This document shows, in pieces, positions 11,715 through 24,595 of a DNA stretch of 64,000 bases (the first letter of the stretch is position 1; the number at the start of each line of letters is the position of its first letter). A model generated the notes under the pieces. That model ran no database searches. It was not told the DNA's origin and was given only the letters and a program-made list of their open reading frames with translations. The DNA is taken from positions 1,922,001 to 1,986,000 of the forward strand of contig CAIIXF020000009.1 of the NCBI GenBank assembly GCA_903813345.2, given 5' to 3'. A program made the translations under genes and the position numbers. The DNA comes from Owenia fusiformis. Taxonomy: Eukaryota > Annelida > Polychaeta > Sabellida > Oweniidae.

Positions 11715-14299
11715 TCCAACACAACTAAACTGTATCAGTCAAAGTTTGAACTGATAATCGAAAGTTGGTCCGAAAGATCATTCATCATTTTTGATTCTAT
11801 CAAATTATTCATTCGTTTATTGTTATTCTTCAGAATATGATGATTTATATGATTTATGATCTAAACTTTTGATATTTTTGTTTAAACTTTTGAAAAATAA
11901 TGTTAGTGAGAGTTCATACCATATAGCAATTATGATCTTAACGGTGCTGTTTGGTTCAATAGCATTTTCAACAGATATTTGATGAATTAGGGAACTAAGG
12001 GAAGTAGAAATGCTGATGGGTTACTTTATGATTCATCATTGGTTTGTTTAGATTTTTGTTCCTCATAATCAATTATTCTTCCTGCAATGTTATGAAGCTG
12101 TGACGGTTTATCCGTTTCTATAGTTCGTAGTCCTGGGCTCTTTGATTCTGTTAGTTTGTGAGTTAATGGATATTAGTTCTGTTGGGTGTCTTTAAAACAC
12201 AGACAATGGTTCTCGAAGAGTTAAACTATTTGGTCGCATGGTGTCTCAATCACTTTGTTTCGAATTACTAGTTATTATTTGATAAGAGTTATTTAAAAGA
12301 AAGACGGTCTCCAAGCTTCACGATAATTTCATCTGGTTCGAAATCACGTTCGGCCTGTGTTTACTTGACATTGAGTTAGACGGTATGATAGTTTGACTCT
12401 GCTGTTTTAGAAACAAGATAATAGGAACACACTACTGACATTGATTAATCACGGAGTTTAAGAAACTGGCACATTGACGGGTCTCAACGAATATTAGATT
12501 TCGATCCTGATTCAAAGCTATTCAAAGTCATATTACGGGTTTCTAAAATTTGTTATACAACTGCTCATTATACAATTTTTTACACGAAAATTACGTGACT
12601 TGTACATGGATATACGCAACGGTCCAATGAAATGCAACATAGTCGTTCATTAATCAGCTGAGTGATTTGACATATTTACAATGGCCTCATTTCAATTAAT
12701 TGATGTGTTACGTTTGAAAATTATGCAAAAATTCAATTTATTCGTCATTTTTCACTTATTTCAACAGTTTAAGGACAAGGGTAAAAAAATTATTATACAA
12801 AGATGAAGTGTATGGACATCTTATAGTCTTTATATGGGTTAAGGTTGCTCAAATAAATGAAAACTTAAATTGAAAATCTTTGCTATGGTAAAATATTTGT
12901 TAGACACATATGTAGTGCGCTGACATTATATAGTCTAAAGTATATATGAACTAAATTTGCTGAAATAAGTGAAAATGAAAATGAAAATTGAATATTTTTG
13001 CATGGGTAAAAAATTGTTCAAAGAAAAAAACGGGTTGAAAAAATTGTGTTCTGATGTCATCGTCTTCAGGTCAAAGTTCGTGCCTGATTGGTGCCTAAAA
13101 TGTCATTTTCATTTACTCGATCTATTAATACTCAAGTTGATCGAGTCTTAACAAGAGGATATATGTTGCAACGAGCAGACGCGGTTGACACACGCGAGCA
13201 GCCGACACAATTTATTTTTATGAAGGGAGACAATGCGCTTACAGTGTGCTATGCAAAATGTGGTAAATTGCCGAACGGTAATTGGTTTAGCTTCCCACTG
13301 GAGAATTTTGTACTCCTATACAAGTAACATGAGTATTTTCCAGCGATTATATATTGGTATGATAGAGCTATGGTGTAAGACAAATACTTATTTTAGATTA
13401 TTTTCTTGCTCATTCATAATCCATATAGGAGGCTACTGTAATAGGGATTCTCGTAAACCCTTTTGGTGGTCTTATTTCATCATAATTAAGTGTTTGGTTT
13501 CTCAATAGGATCCATGAAATTATTAGAGTTATTATTTAATGGTCTAAACGTTTAAGTCGCCTGCCTCTTGGCTGACCCATATACTACTTTTAAATGATGT
13601 AGGGCCGGGGACAATGGGTTATCAAAAGAGTACACTAAGCTAGCGACAAACGACAAAACAGATCCGCCTGTTGTTGAAGAAATACATTGAATCCAGTGTG
13701 ACAACTCAAACGATTCGAGAAATAATGGCAGATGATCAATTCAAGTCATTGTAATCTGTAAACAGCCTGATTGTAGCTGTTGCGAGATCAGATGTCAAAG
13801 TGTCCGATATAATCAAATACAGTAGAACGCAATGAGCAAAATGTAATTACCCCATGGCCATCAAAGGGAAGAGGAATTGCCATGCTAAGAACTAGTAAAC
13901 AACATTAATACGTATATATGGAATCACAAGAAATGTGTTATTATAACGAAATGAAATTGGCATTACAATATGATGCCATATTCTCGATGACGTTTTAACT
14001 TATTCATATTTCTGTTTTGTTATATTTGAGGTATTTTTCATACCTTCTAACAGAGCGTCAAAAACCCGAAGGGCAATACAGAACAAAATGTCTAATGTTG
14101 TTCATTATAATGGATGATTTGACATTATGTATATTTCTAATTAATTACAATGCATATAAATAACGATTTTAACAGTAGACACCACATTTTAATGTGTATA
14201 TATTAAATTTACAATTACACATATACTGTATGAGTATTTAATGGTATCTTACAATTTATCCAGAATCAAAGTGTAAGCAATTTTTGGAGCACCTGGCTT
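11715..14299. other. Non-coding stretch
   Basis: It is AT-rich. Short overlapping ORFs at 12969-13508 show no family resemblance and no splice context. No repeat was recognised. Confidence 0.45.
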
Positions 14300-14586
14300 A
14301 TACTAGGGTTATCATATAATGTGTAGCTTGGCGACATCTGATACTAGGGTTATCATATAATGTGTAGCTTGGCGACATCTGATACTAGGGTTATCATATA
14401 ATGTGTAGCTTGGCGACATCTGATGCTAAGGTTATCATATAATGTGTAGCTTGGCGATATCTGACACTAGGGTTAACATATAATGTGTAGCTTGGCGACA
14501 TCTGATACTAGGGTTATCATATAATGTGTAGCTTGGCGACATCTGATACTAGGGTTATCATATAATGTGTAGCTTAGCGACATCTG
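14300..14586. repeat. 41-bp tandem array, 7 copies
   Basis: The unit contains ATACTAGGGTTATCATATAA and TGTGTAGCTTGGCGACATCT. Copies start at 14301, 14342 and so on and are nearly identical. Confidence 0.97.
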
Positions 14587-15775
14587 CTAATGATACTGAT
14601 AAGTGGAATTAACAAAGGGAGGTATGAAACCCAAAACTATTGTGCTAATTATTAACGATTATTTGGAATAAGGATTCTTTAGTCTTGGTTTAAAAAACTC
14701 AGACACGGGCTGTTTTATTGAAAACAATTTGATACTAGTTTTAAACATCTGTCCATGCAGCTCTTTGCAAATTGTTTTGTCCAGTAAGATAATTATGCAT
14801 TTTGTCAGTGCGATTATAATAGTCACCGAAAGGTTGTGGATAAAATTGTCAGGTTGTATCAATTATATACAAATTAAACAATGTTATATTCAAAGATACT
14901 CGCAATTTGATGTGAATCATTCATCAAAAGTGACTAGTTCCTGGTTAAGCTTCTCTACTAGAGGATCAATACTAGAATCATTTGCCAAACATTTGTATCA
15001 TAACGGAGTTTAGAGTAGTCACTGCAAAGTATGCCACGTACATATCAGTCATGTGGATAATGAAATAAGGAGGACCGAAGAGAGGGCCTTGTGGAAAACA
15101 ATATAACAGTCAATTTCTGTGAAACATCGTTATAAAAACCTTTTTGTTTTCTGTTTCCTGAATAATAATTTTAGAAAAAATTTAGGGAATATCCCTTATT
15201 CCATAAATATTTATCCTTTCAAAATGAGCATCATGATTAAACTTGTCAAATGCTTTTAAAAGATCAGGAAACAGTCCAAGTGAGTACTTCTAATCAAAAT
15301 GTTTTTTTCTGAAACGTAAGTGTTTTAGTTTTAGAATCTGATGACGCTCAATAAAAGCATAGAGTCGCATAAGTATTAACTATCAAGTAATTTCGAAAAA
15401 ATAACAAAACAGAAATTAGACGATAATTTGTGAAAAAGTTTCTTGGCTTTAAAGAGGAAAATCACTTATAATTGCATTAGCTTTAGAAAATTAAGAAAAC
15501 ACCCCTCACTCATAGATTTATTGTAAATAAACAATAACGGATCACTGATTTCCTGGTTTGATTGTTTTATTATCGCTCGTTTGATCTAGCCATTCTCTTT
15601 TAAAGATGATTTGTGGGGCAAACGTTCTTCTTTGCTATATTTCCAAAGATGACAATGAATTGACGAGGTAGAAATTTTCCAACATATAATGTGTTATTGT
15701 TTGTCAGATCTTAGGTATATCATTGAGGAAATCTTTGGCTGAGTTATATGGCAATGGTCTTGTTTATGAGAATTG
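14587..15775. other. Non-coding stretch
   Basis: ORFs at 14659-15013 on both strands overlap one another and look like chance. No repeat was recognised. Confidence 0.45.
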
Positions 15776-17060
15776 ATCTCTTTATGATTTGAAGTTCAAA
15801 TGTTGTCAACGTTTGATTTGTTAGAGTGTTCGTGTACTTCAATCTTCTTGCGCTCTATGATTTAAAGTTTGACTGTTGTCAACGTTTTCATCACGTCTCT
15901 TAAAAGTATATGTGTTTGTGTACTTCAACATCTCTTGTATGCTTTGAACTTCGAATATTGTCAACGTTTGGTTTGATTTGAGTGTTCGTGTACTTCAATC
16001 TTCTTGCGCTCTATGATTTAAAGTTTGAATGTTGTCAACGATTTCATCACGTCTCTTAAAAGTATATGTGTTTGTGTACTTCAACATCTCTTGTATGCTT
16101 TGAACTTCGAATATTGTCAACGTTTGGTTTGTTAGAGTGTTCGTGTACTTCAATCTTCTTGCGCTCTGTGATTTAAAGTTTGAATGTTGTCAACGTTTTC
16201 ATCACGTCTCTTAAAAGTATATGTGTTTGTGTACTTCAACATCTCTTGTATGCTTTGAACTTCGAATATTGTCAACGTTTGATTTGTTAGAGTGTTCGTG
16301 GACTTCAATCTTCTTGCGCTCTACTATTTAAAGTTTGAATGTTGTCAACATTTTCATCACGTCTCTTAAAAGTATATGTGTTTGTGTACTTCAACATCTC
16401 TTGTATTCCTTGAACTTCGAATATTGTCAACGTTTGGTTTGTTAGAGTGTTCGTGTACTTCAAGGCCTCTTCTTGCGCTCTATGATTTTAAGTTTGAATG
16501 TTGTCAACGTTTTCATTGCGTCCTTTAGATTTATATATGTTTATGTATTTCATCTCTCATCTGACGTTCAAATGTTGTCAACGTTTGATATGTTAGGGTG
16601 TTTGTGTACTTCAAGGTCTCTTCTTTCGCTTTTTGATTTGACGTTTGGATGTTGTCAACGTTTTCATTGTGTCCTTTAGAGTTTCATGTATTTTTGTCCT
16701 CCAAAATCTCTTCCATGATTTGAAGTTCGAATGTTGTCAGCGTTCGATTTGTAAAAAGTTTCTTATTTTGCTCTATGGTTTGACGTTTGGATGTTGTCAA
16801 TATTTTCATTACGTCCTTTGGAGTAATATGTGTTTTCGTCCTCCGACATCAGATCAATGATTTTAAGTTCAAATGTTGTGAACGTTTGTTTTGTGCACTT
16901 CAGTGTCGACCTCTTCTTTTGCTCAATAATTTGAAGTTTGAATGTTTCATTACGTCCTTCTTAGTTATATATGTTTGTGTACTTCAACACATCTCCTATG
17001 GCTTAAAGTTTGAACTCTACGAACGCTTTCATTTGGCATATCACTCGGAGATCTTTTCTC
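15776..17060. repeat. 155-bp higher-order tandem array, decaying to half-units
   Basis: TCTTCTTGCGCTCT recurs at 15843, 15999, 16154, 16309 and 16468 (155-159 bp steps). Each unit has two related halves of about 78 bp centred on GAATGTTGTCAACGTTT and GAATATTGTCAACGTTT. After 16.5 kb the copies diverge and the period becomes irregular. The ORFs at 16473-17074 are translations of the decayed units. Confidence 0.93.
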
Positions 17061-17595
17061 ACCTGACTCTTTGAAATAGCACTCGAATGAGACAACTGAT
17101 AACACCTTTCTGTATTACTTGAACCATTTGTATTCATTTAGCATTTTTGCAATGACGTTTATTCAATCAATGATCGTGGGAATTCATTAAGGGATGATAG
17201 TAAGTAATGACGCTACTTGAAACAAGGACATATGAATGCTTTATAAACGGAGAAATAATGTACATTTAGTGATACCTTTGCGGATGGATATGGGCTTTTT
17301 TGACACTCTTGTGAACTATGCTTCGCCTGTTTTGTATCACTCGCCGAGTGCTCTATGTTGGATGAGCATTTGTGTTTGGACTGAACATCCAAAAGTCCAG
17401 TTCTAGTTTGTTGCTTTACATTGTTCTTAAAAGGTGATGATGGGTGTTTGGCACTGTTCCCTTGTGTTTATATTATATTACTGGATATCAATGATTTATT
17501 ATTTTATGACTGACTATGTTGTTATTCATCTTTATTGCATATTTCTTTGCAATATGTCTTGATTTTCCCTTTATGGCATTTTTTCTGGGGCTATA

Positions 17596-17829
17596 CAGGG
17601 TGTCAAATAAATATGTTCTCATCCTCTTAGCTTAAAAATCTACACGATGTTTTATTACTTTTCTTGTCTGCATGATATCTGAATTGTTCTGTGGTACCTC
17701 AAAACTAGTTTTCATAGAGGAACTCCACAATAATTTTCAGATGGCTAGCTCAACTAGATGCATTTCTATGCACAAAAGTGTTCATTCTTCTGAAATTAAG
17801 AGGGAAGAACATATTTATTTGACACCCTG
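17596..17829. mobile_element. TA-flanked MITE, 234 bp
   Basis: The ends CAGGGTGTCAAATAAATATG and its complement (CATATTTATTTGACACCCTG) are near-perfect inverted repeats of about 24 bp. TA dinucleotides flank both sides (17594-17595 and 17830-17831), as for Tc1/mariner-type insertions. There is no coding capacity. Confidence 0.9.
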
Positions 17830-17831
17830 TA

Positions 17832-20100
17832 CAAGTCAAGATGGTATAGACATAGATCTGGTCTGGTGGTCATCTTGAAACCATATTACCGAATTATCTG
17901 GCTTGAACTTTATACACTATTTCCTCACGTAATTCTAGATAATACCTTCAACATATGATAGAATCGATCGATCTTTTTGCATATATCATAATATTTTGCT
18001 TATACTAATGTAACCTTTCGTACGACCCATCACACTTATTTCTATTTCTTATGATTAGCTGAGGGAATGTTGTCATTTTGTCGGCCATGGTTTTACAAAT
18101 AAGAGTACTTGGTATACAATAATCCGATGATATATAGAATAGATACACTAGGTATACGTCTATCATTGTCTAATTACATTAAAGGAAGTGTTTTGATTTT
18201 CCCAATGGATTTGTAGCTTATTTACTTCTCAGAATGACGTAGGTAAACCTATTTTCGGCGTATGAGTTACTGCTATGTTCATTCCAAATTAGGACAGTAC
18301 CAATGAGCGGATTTTATATCGATCTGGACAAAACTGGATTTTTTTCAACATCAGAGGTACTGGCTGTGTCGTTTTAGTCTATGTTATGTTGTGATAATAG
18401 ATATTTGATAGAAAATAAAGTCCATTGGGACGAACCGATGAATCAAAAATGTTTTGATTTTAAAAGATGAACTGCTAATGATGTGCCTTTATTATTTGAT
18501 CATATCCAAACAGCGAGTACAAGAGTAATTTATAACAATACTTAAAAATATCTTAATCATTCAATATATTTAATCTATATTTACTGAATCAGATGCGGAT
18601 CATTTGACAGAGCAGGGATTATATTTGGAAAAAGACGTTTTAATTTAATTCGAATTTCCTTCTTGATATGTCCTTTGTATTCGTTCGACTTCACTCCTTG
18701 AGTGTAGTTTAACTAGACTCTGCGCGCATGGTATTCTTGTGACAAAGAGACTATCGAATACATATATTTAATATACATGCATTACAATTGTTTTTGCTTG
18801 CTCGATTGTATGTGTTTTGATATCCCATGAGTCACATGGATCAAGAACACATTTCTTTTTGTGTCATTTAATTAAACAGATTTGCTTTGGTCTATGTTTT
18901 TCAAGTGGTTCACTTTTTATGTTTTCTTCACAAATATGCACCTTAAACGCAGACACAATACGAATAGAAAAAATTATATTTTGTATCTGTACGTGTGTAG
19001 CTCTGAGAAGGACATGTTTGAATTGGAAGGAATGTTGTCCCCCGGGGATATATCGCCCTCCTCCCACGCTAGACCTTTCTGTCCCTGATATTTATTGATT
19101 TTAATTTGAAGAGGCAAATATGCAAATGACTAGCTCATCTTATTCACCAATGGAGAAAAGGGGTATTTCGAGTGACAAGTATATATACCCCATCTACATA
19201 GGTGTAGCAGGGATCGTCATCCCCTGTTGAACGAGTTCCTCATTCATTTGGTTCACTTAGATCAGGGACAGTAAGTGTCACAAAGGATGGTACTCGTAGA
19301 CTCAGGGGCTAAAACCAACTCAAATTGCGATACTGTCTGTCATGCATGTGAAATCACGTCTAACCTGCGATGTTGTTTGTACTGTAATTGTATCTGTCTT
19401 TGCAGAGATTATCCCAACAAGCCACCCCTTAACGATGGACATGAAGCCACTAGAAGGAACAGGTTTGAAAAACATGACATCTAATTTAGTAACTTGGTTG
19501 TTGATGCACAGGCATGTCAAGAAACTAATACAAACAATTAATAATATGTTCCAAAATTAATTTGGCAGTCTGTCCTAAATTAGCATTTGATAAATATTGG
19601 TGATCTTGAGGACGTTTCATATTTACAAATTACATCCTTCAAGATTAACATTGAAGAGAATAAATTGGTTATTGGAGAAATGCACTCATTCGGGTACAGA
19701 ATTAACGAACACTTATTTGAAATTTGACAGAACTTTAGTTGGAACGTACCGAGTGTTCGTGTTTTTGATGCATCGTCCTCCATTTGGCATCTACTCAGAT
19801 ACCTTGTGGGTTGCCATGATCAAATCATACATAAAGTTCATCAAATATAGAACTATGACTCCTCCAGTATCACCATCGTTTACACAAAGTGAGCAGCATT
19901 TATAGTGAAACATAATATCAATGAAAGATAGTTTGTTCTAAAACGTTTTAAATGAGTTATCCTAATAAAACCATCAAGATGGAATGCTAAAAAACATTAT
20001 ATTAACAACTATTCAAACACCAAATCACCTCGAATATAATGTTTCTTTCAGAAATTGGTGACTCAAGCCTTCGACAATCACAATGCAAATACATCAGTTA
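17832..20100. other. Non-coding stretch with weak ORFs
   Basis: Several ORFs of 60-102 codons (18817-19098, 19275-19560, 19597-19905) lack recognisable similarity. A short open block before GTAAGT at 19270 lacks a good acceptor. ACTAGACTCTGCGCGCA at about 18712 recurs at 59777. Confidence 0.4.
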
Positions 20101-21234
20101 TTTTTCATCAGGCGACAGGGAGGATAAGACCACCACAGAATTAGTAATTGGTAAATATATTTTTCAATATAATAAAAGCACCGCTGAATTGGTGATTTGT
20201 AAATATCGTGTCCAATACAATACGACCTCCTCTGAATCGGTAATTAGTAAAAGTAGCTTTCAAGACAATACGACCACCACTGAATAAGAAATTCATAGAT
20301 ATAGCTTTCAATACAATGAATTGTAATTGATAATGGGTTAATAAAGTTTCCAAGATAGTTAAACAATCTTTATACTAGAATACGACTACCGTTGAATTAG
20401 TAATCTAAAAATATGAAGTAACTTCCACAAGGATAAAACCAGGTCTGAATTGATAATTTGTAAATATAAATACAAGGATATGACCACTGGCCGGTGAACT
20501 AGTATTTATAAAATATACACCAATAACTTCCACACGAGAATACGGCCGCCTCTCAATTGATAATTTGTAAATATAAATACAAGGATACGACCACTGATGA
20601 ATTAGTAATTTGAAAATATCGAGTGTCCCAAAAAATTGGATCGCTTTTTTGTTTTCCCAGCAATTGATTACTCAAATTCATTGAAACTTTTTATTAGGTA
20701 GCCTCGAGATATCATCAGTAAGTTGTAAGAATATGAAACAGATCGGGTACATGTTATGTGAGAATTGTCAAATTCAAAAATGCATGACAAATTCAAAAAA
20801 TCCAATATCAATGGAAAGGCTACTTATTTCAGTCTTAAAGAACCTGTGTTTCCAAGCAGAAATGCTTTTAAGTATTTTTCCATCGATAATGGATAGGTTT
20901 AATTTCAGTAAAATGACAATGAATCGCCCGTAATTCCTCTATGATTGATCCCCAACCCAAACCTTTCACCTTGAAACTATTTTCAATCACTGAGAAAACA
21001 CTTGTTAAAATGCGATTTATTTTTTGGGACACCCGATATGCACAAATAACTTCCACACAAGAATAAGACCGCAACTGAATCGATACTTTTTAAATATCAA
21101 TACAAGGATACGACCACTAATGAACTAGTTATTTGAGAAAATACACCAATAACTTCCACTCTAAATATAAATACAAGGACACAACATCTGATGAATTAGT
21201 AATTTGAAAATATTAACTCCACAACGATATGGAT
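20101..21234. repeat. Diverged tandem repeat with inserted MITE
   Basis: GAATTAGTAATTTG, AATATAAATACAAGGATA and CGACCACTGATGAA recur irregularly, as older relatives of the 47-bp array that follows. The series is interrupted by the element at 20618-21039. Confidence 0.7.
20618..21039. mobile_element. Mariner-like MITE, about 420 bp
   Basis: The left end TCGAGTGTCCCAAAAAATTG and the right end ATTTTTTGGGACACCCGA form inverted repeats, with flanking TA on both sides. The start is typical of mariner-type termini. The internal ORF (20733-20933) shows no transposase motif. Confidence 0.8.
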
Positions 21235-22055
21235 AAGTATTTGATAAATACAGTTTTCACTTTGATAAGATTACTTTGAATTAGTATTTGATAAATGCAG
21301 TTTCCACTTTGATAAGATCACTTTGAATTAGTATTTGATGAATACAGTTCCACTATGATAAGATCACTTTGAATTGGTATTTAATAAATAAAATTTCCAC
21401 TTTGATAAGATCACTTTGAATTAGTATTTGATAAATAAAGTTTCCACTTTGATAAAATCACTTTGAATTAGTATTTGATAAATGCAGTTTCCACTGTAAG
21501 ATCACTTTGAATTAGTATTTGATGAATACAGTTTCCACTATGATAAGATCACTTTGAATCAGTATTTGATAAATTTAGTTTCCACAATGATAAGATCACT
21601 ATGAATTAGTATTTGTCAAAATACAGTTTCCACTTTGATAATATCACTTTGAATTAGTATTTGATAAATACAGTTTCCACTTTGATAAGATCACTTTGAA
21701 TTAGTATTTGATAAAATACAGTTTCCACTATGATAAGATCACTTTGAATTAGTATTTGATAAATATAGTTTCAACTATGATAAGATCACTTTGAATTAGT
21801 ATTTGATGAATACAGTTTCCACTGTGATAAGATCACTTTGAATTAGTATTTGGTAAATATAGTTTCCACTATGATAAGATCACTTTGAATTAGTATTTGA
21901 TAAATACAGTTGCCACTTTGATAAGATCACTTTGAATTAGTATTCGATAGATACAGTTTCCACTATGATAAGATCACTTTGAATTAGTATTTGATAAATA
22001 CAGTTTCCACTATGATAAGATCATTTTGAATTAGTAATTGGTGAATATAGTTTTC
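21235..22055. repeat. 47-bp tandem array, about 17 copies
   Basis: The unit contains GATAAGATCACTTTGAATTA, GTATTTGATAAATACAG and TTTCCACTT. Copies are 44-49 bp with single-base differences, and the ends fade into diverged units. Confidence 0.97.
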
Positions 22056-23596
22056 AATAAGCTAAATTAGTATGTGTTGATACGGTTTTCATTTGGATAA
22101 GACCACCTTTGAATTAGTAATTAGTAATACAGTATCCAAAAGAATATAACCACTGATAATAATTTAGTAATTCTTGAATACAGTATCTACAAGGACAATA
22201 GTGCCAAATTAATCATACGTATTTTTAAAGCTACTAAAGTTTCCATTGGAATAAGACCCCTGCTAATTTGCTAAATAACATATTATAGAGTCTCGGATAA
22301 ATGTCTCCAATAAGAAAATATCAAAAATCAATGCTTGTGCTTTTCATAAGTAAGTTATAATTGTACAGTTGGTGTAAAAACTCTTTAAATCCACCATTGC
22401 GATTAATGACTTTCCATTACTTAGAGAAATGGTGTTTATTGAGAAACAGTTGCCCTACATTATAATATAAATAAATATAATCATTGTGGCACTATACTTA
22501 TAAAGTCTAAATTATGTAAATACTCATATTTTTAGAGCGCTGAAACGTGGATTCCACTGGGATATGTTAGAAAGAGCATCTATGACTTAAAAATATGATA
22601 TATGGTCTATTTCTGAATGAATTCTTTCAGGAAATGTTTTAGATGAAATATGACCATGCTTATCGCGAGACTGAGACTAACTTCCGGTGCATAAATTGCA
22701 ACTTCGAGCATATTTTCCTTGTAAATTTTCACAAAGACATGACTAAATCGTACTTTTAGATTTCTTTATCGACACTGCTATTCTTTCCTTCTTTCGGGAC
22801 ATAATTAACTTTATTTTCCAATTTTATAAGAGGAATACCTTACGCTTAACCATCAGGAGGATAGCTAGGGCCTGTATGCGGATAGTCTGATAAATTGATT
22901 ATTAGTATAAAATACCACTATTGGGGATTTTAAGCATATGGTTTCCTCAATAGCCACACCACGATTAGTATGCGATGGTCATAAAGTGTCCCAGCTTATA
23001 ATTTGTAACTAACACCATCGTCCATCTGGGCTAATACAAATTAAAACGAAGAAAGGCAATTCTCACTTCTCTAAGAAAAGCAATATCCATTCGATATGTC
23101 AGTTTTTAATTAGAACTGTTTCACTTTAATGTTTATACTTACCCCAATTAAACTCTACATACAATTATATTATTCCGATTAGTGAATTTATTATACAGAT
23201 CATGCATTAGTGATTTTAAAACTGCAATATAGTTTTGCAATTTATTCTTAGGCACAGCGTTACACTATATTTCCTATAACAGAACCATATTGGACTATAA
23301 TTATACAAATAAATATATGTATATGTCGAAATCAGACAATGACCATATATATAGTACTATATATAAGGAATACGCCACCACAGAATCTCAAATGCTTGCT
23401 AGCTAGACAAATTGATTTTAAGTTTTGTACCATTGTTTCTAAAGAACGTAAAGTAATGTCCCCTTGGGAAATCAACCTAAAGAACATGCATTTTCTTCTC
23501 GCTTTGGATCAATTCTTTCCCCAGTAGCGAATTTGGCCTTCGTGTTTGACCTGATATGATGTTGTAAAATGAAAAAACGAAAGTCGAGGTTGCTGA
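22056..23596. other. Non-coding stretch
   Basis: It is AT-rich. The first 200 bp are diverged units of the 47-bp family; nothing else was recognised. Confidence 0.45.
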
Positions 23597-23779
23597 GCTT
23601 GTATTCGCGAATGCAACTAACGGCTAGCGGCTACCGGATTAACTTACTATTTTATGATCAACTCATTTAAATATAAATAGAATAGTGGCAGCTAATATTC
23701 ATATTTGAATGAGTTGGACATAAAATAGTAGTTTAATCCGGTAGCCGACGGGCGTTAGTTGCATTTGCGAATACAAGCT
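23597..23779. mobile_element. 183-bp fold-back MITE
   Basis: The left arm starts AGCTTGTATTCGCGAATGCA and the right arm ends TGCATTTGCGAATACAAGCT. The arms pair over about 78 bp with few mismatches, leaving a loop of about 25 bp. Confidence 0.9.
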
Positions 23780-24480
23780 GGGTTTTAGACGCGAATTGAA
23801 GAATCTTCAAATATGAAATCCATGAATGCCCTTTACAACATAAGGGGAACGAATCTCCCATTCTATGAATTGGTGGCATGTGTGAACGCTGGTATATGTT
23901 ATACAATTGAAGATAGGTGTACTCGAAAAGAATATGACATGAGAGACTCTTTCCAAAAAATGATTTAATAAGTGAACAATCCAACTGAATGATTTAAGAA
24001 TTGTATTTAACTTTTAAAATTTTCCAAATCGGTTTAAGCAACTTATGACATGCCTCGGTACCCTGAATTATCGATAGTAAATAATGATAGAGCACGATGT
24101 AATGGTGTTGATTGTCAGTTCTGTCGATTATTGTTTGTTATCCTAAATACCAATCAGCTAACCACACTAATTCACATCAGATCACCACACTAGTTCATAT
24201 CGTTTAACCACACTACTTTTCTATCTAAGATGAAGAAGCGTTTATATTTTACATTTTCTAAATTGAAAGATCTTAACAATATTTGTTATTTGAGATTAAT
24301 TTGGGCAATGGGAGCTGAGGATTTCAATTCAAATAAGACCTGAAACTACTGTTTGATCTCATCCTTGAACAAATGTAGATTTTCTCACAATGTCATGTAC
24401 GTTTCAGCACAATATTATTATTCCCTTATCTTGCATTCATCCTCCATCAATGTCACTTATAGTCCCCAGATTTACTCAAC

Positions 24481-24595
24481 AGCCAAAGTGGATCACATCA
24501 AAGGCCAATTTACCAAACCAGACGAAGAGGAAGATCAAGCTTCCGGCCTGGAGCAACTGAAGATGAAAGTCTACCGCCGACTCCCAGACTGTTAG
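24481..24595 (+). CDS. Possible orphan terminal exon, product unknown
   Basis: After a plausible acceptor (ATAGTCCCCAG, ending about 24471) the frame encodes YSTAKVDHIKGQFTKP, an acidic DEEEDQ cluster, SGLEQLKMKVYRRLPDC and then TAG. The stretch is richer in G+C than its surroundings, rich in charged residues, and reads like a real, soluble, possibly helical protein end. An ATTAAA motif follows about 100 bp later. I do not recognise the protein. No partner exon is seen upstream, so it could be the last exon of an unseen + strand gene, a fragment of a retrocopy, or chance. The wider ORF upstream of 24471 is low-quality sequence. Confidence 0.35.

Noticed and set aside
14300-14586. CRISPR-like repeat array
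   Set aside because: These are head-to-tail 41-bp copies with no variable spacers.
20733-20933. Transposase remnant inside the mariner-like MITE
   Set aside because: No DD(E/D) spacing or helix-turn-helix pattern is seen in the 66 residues.
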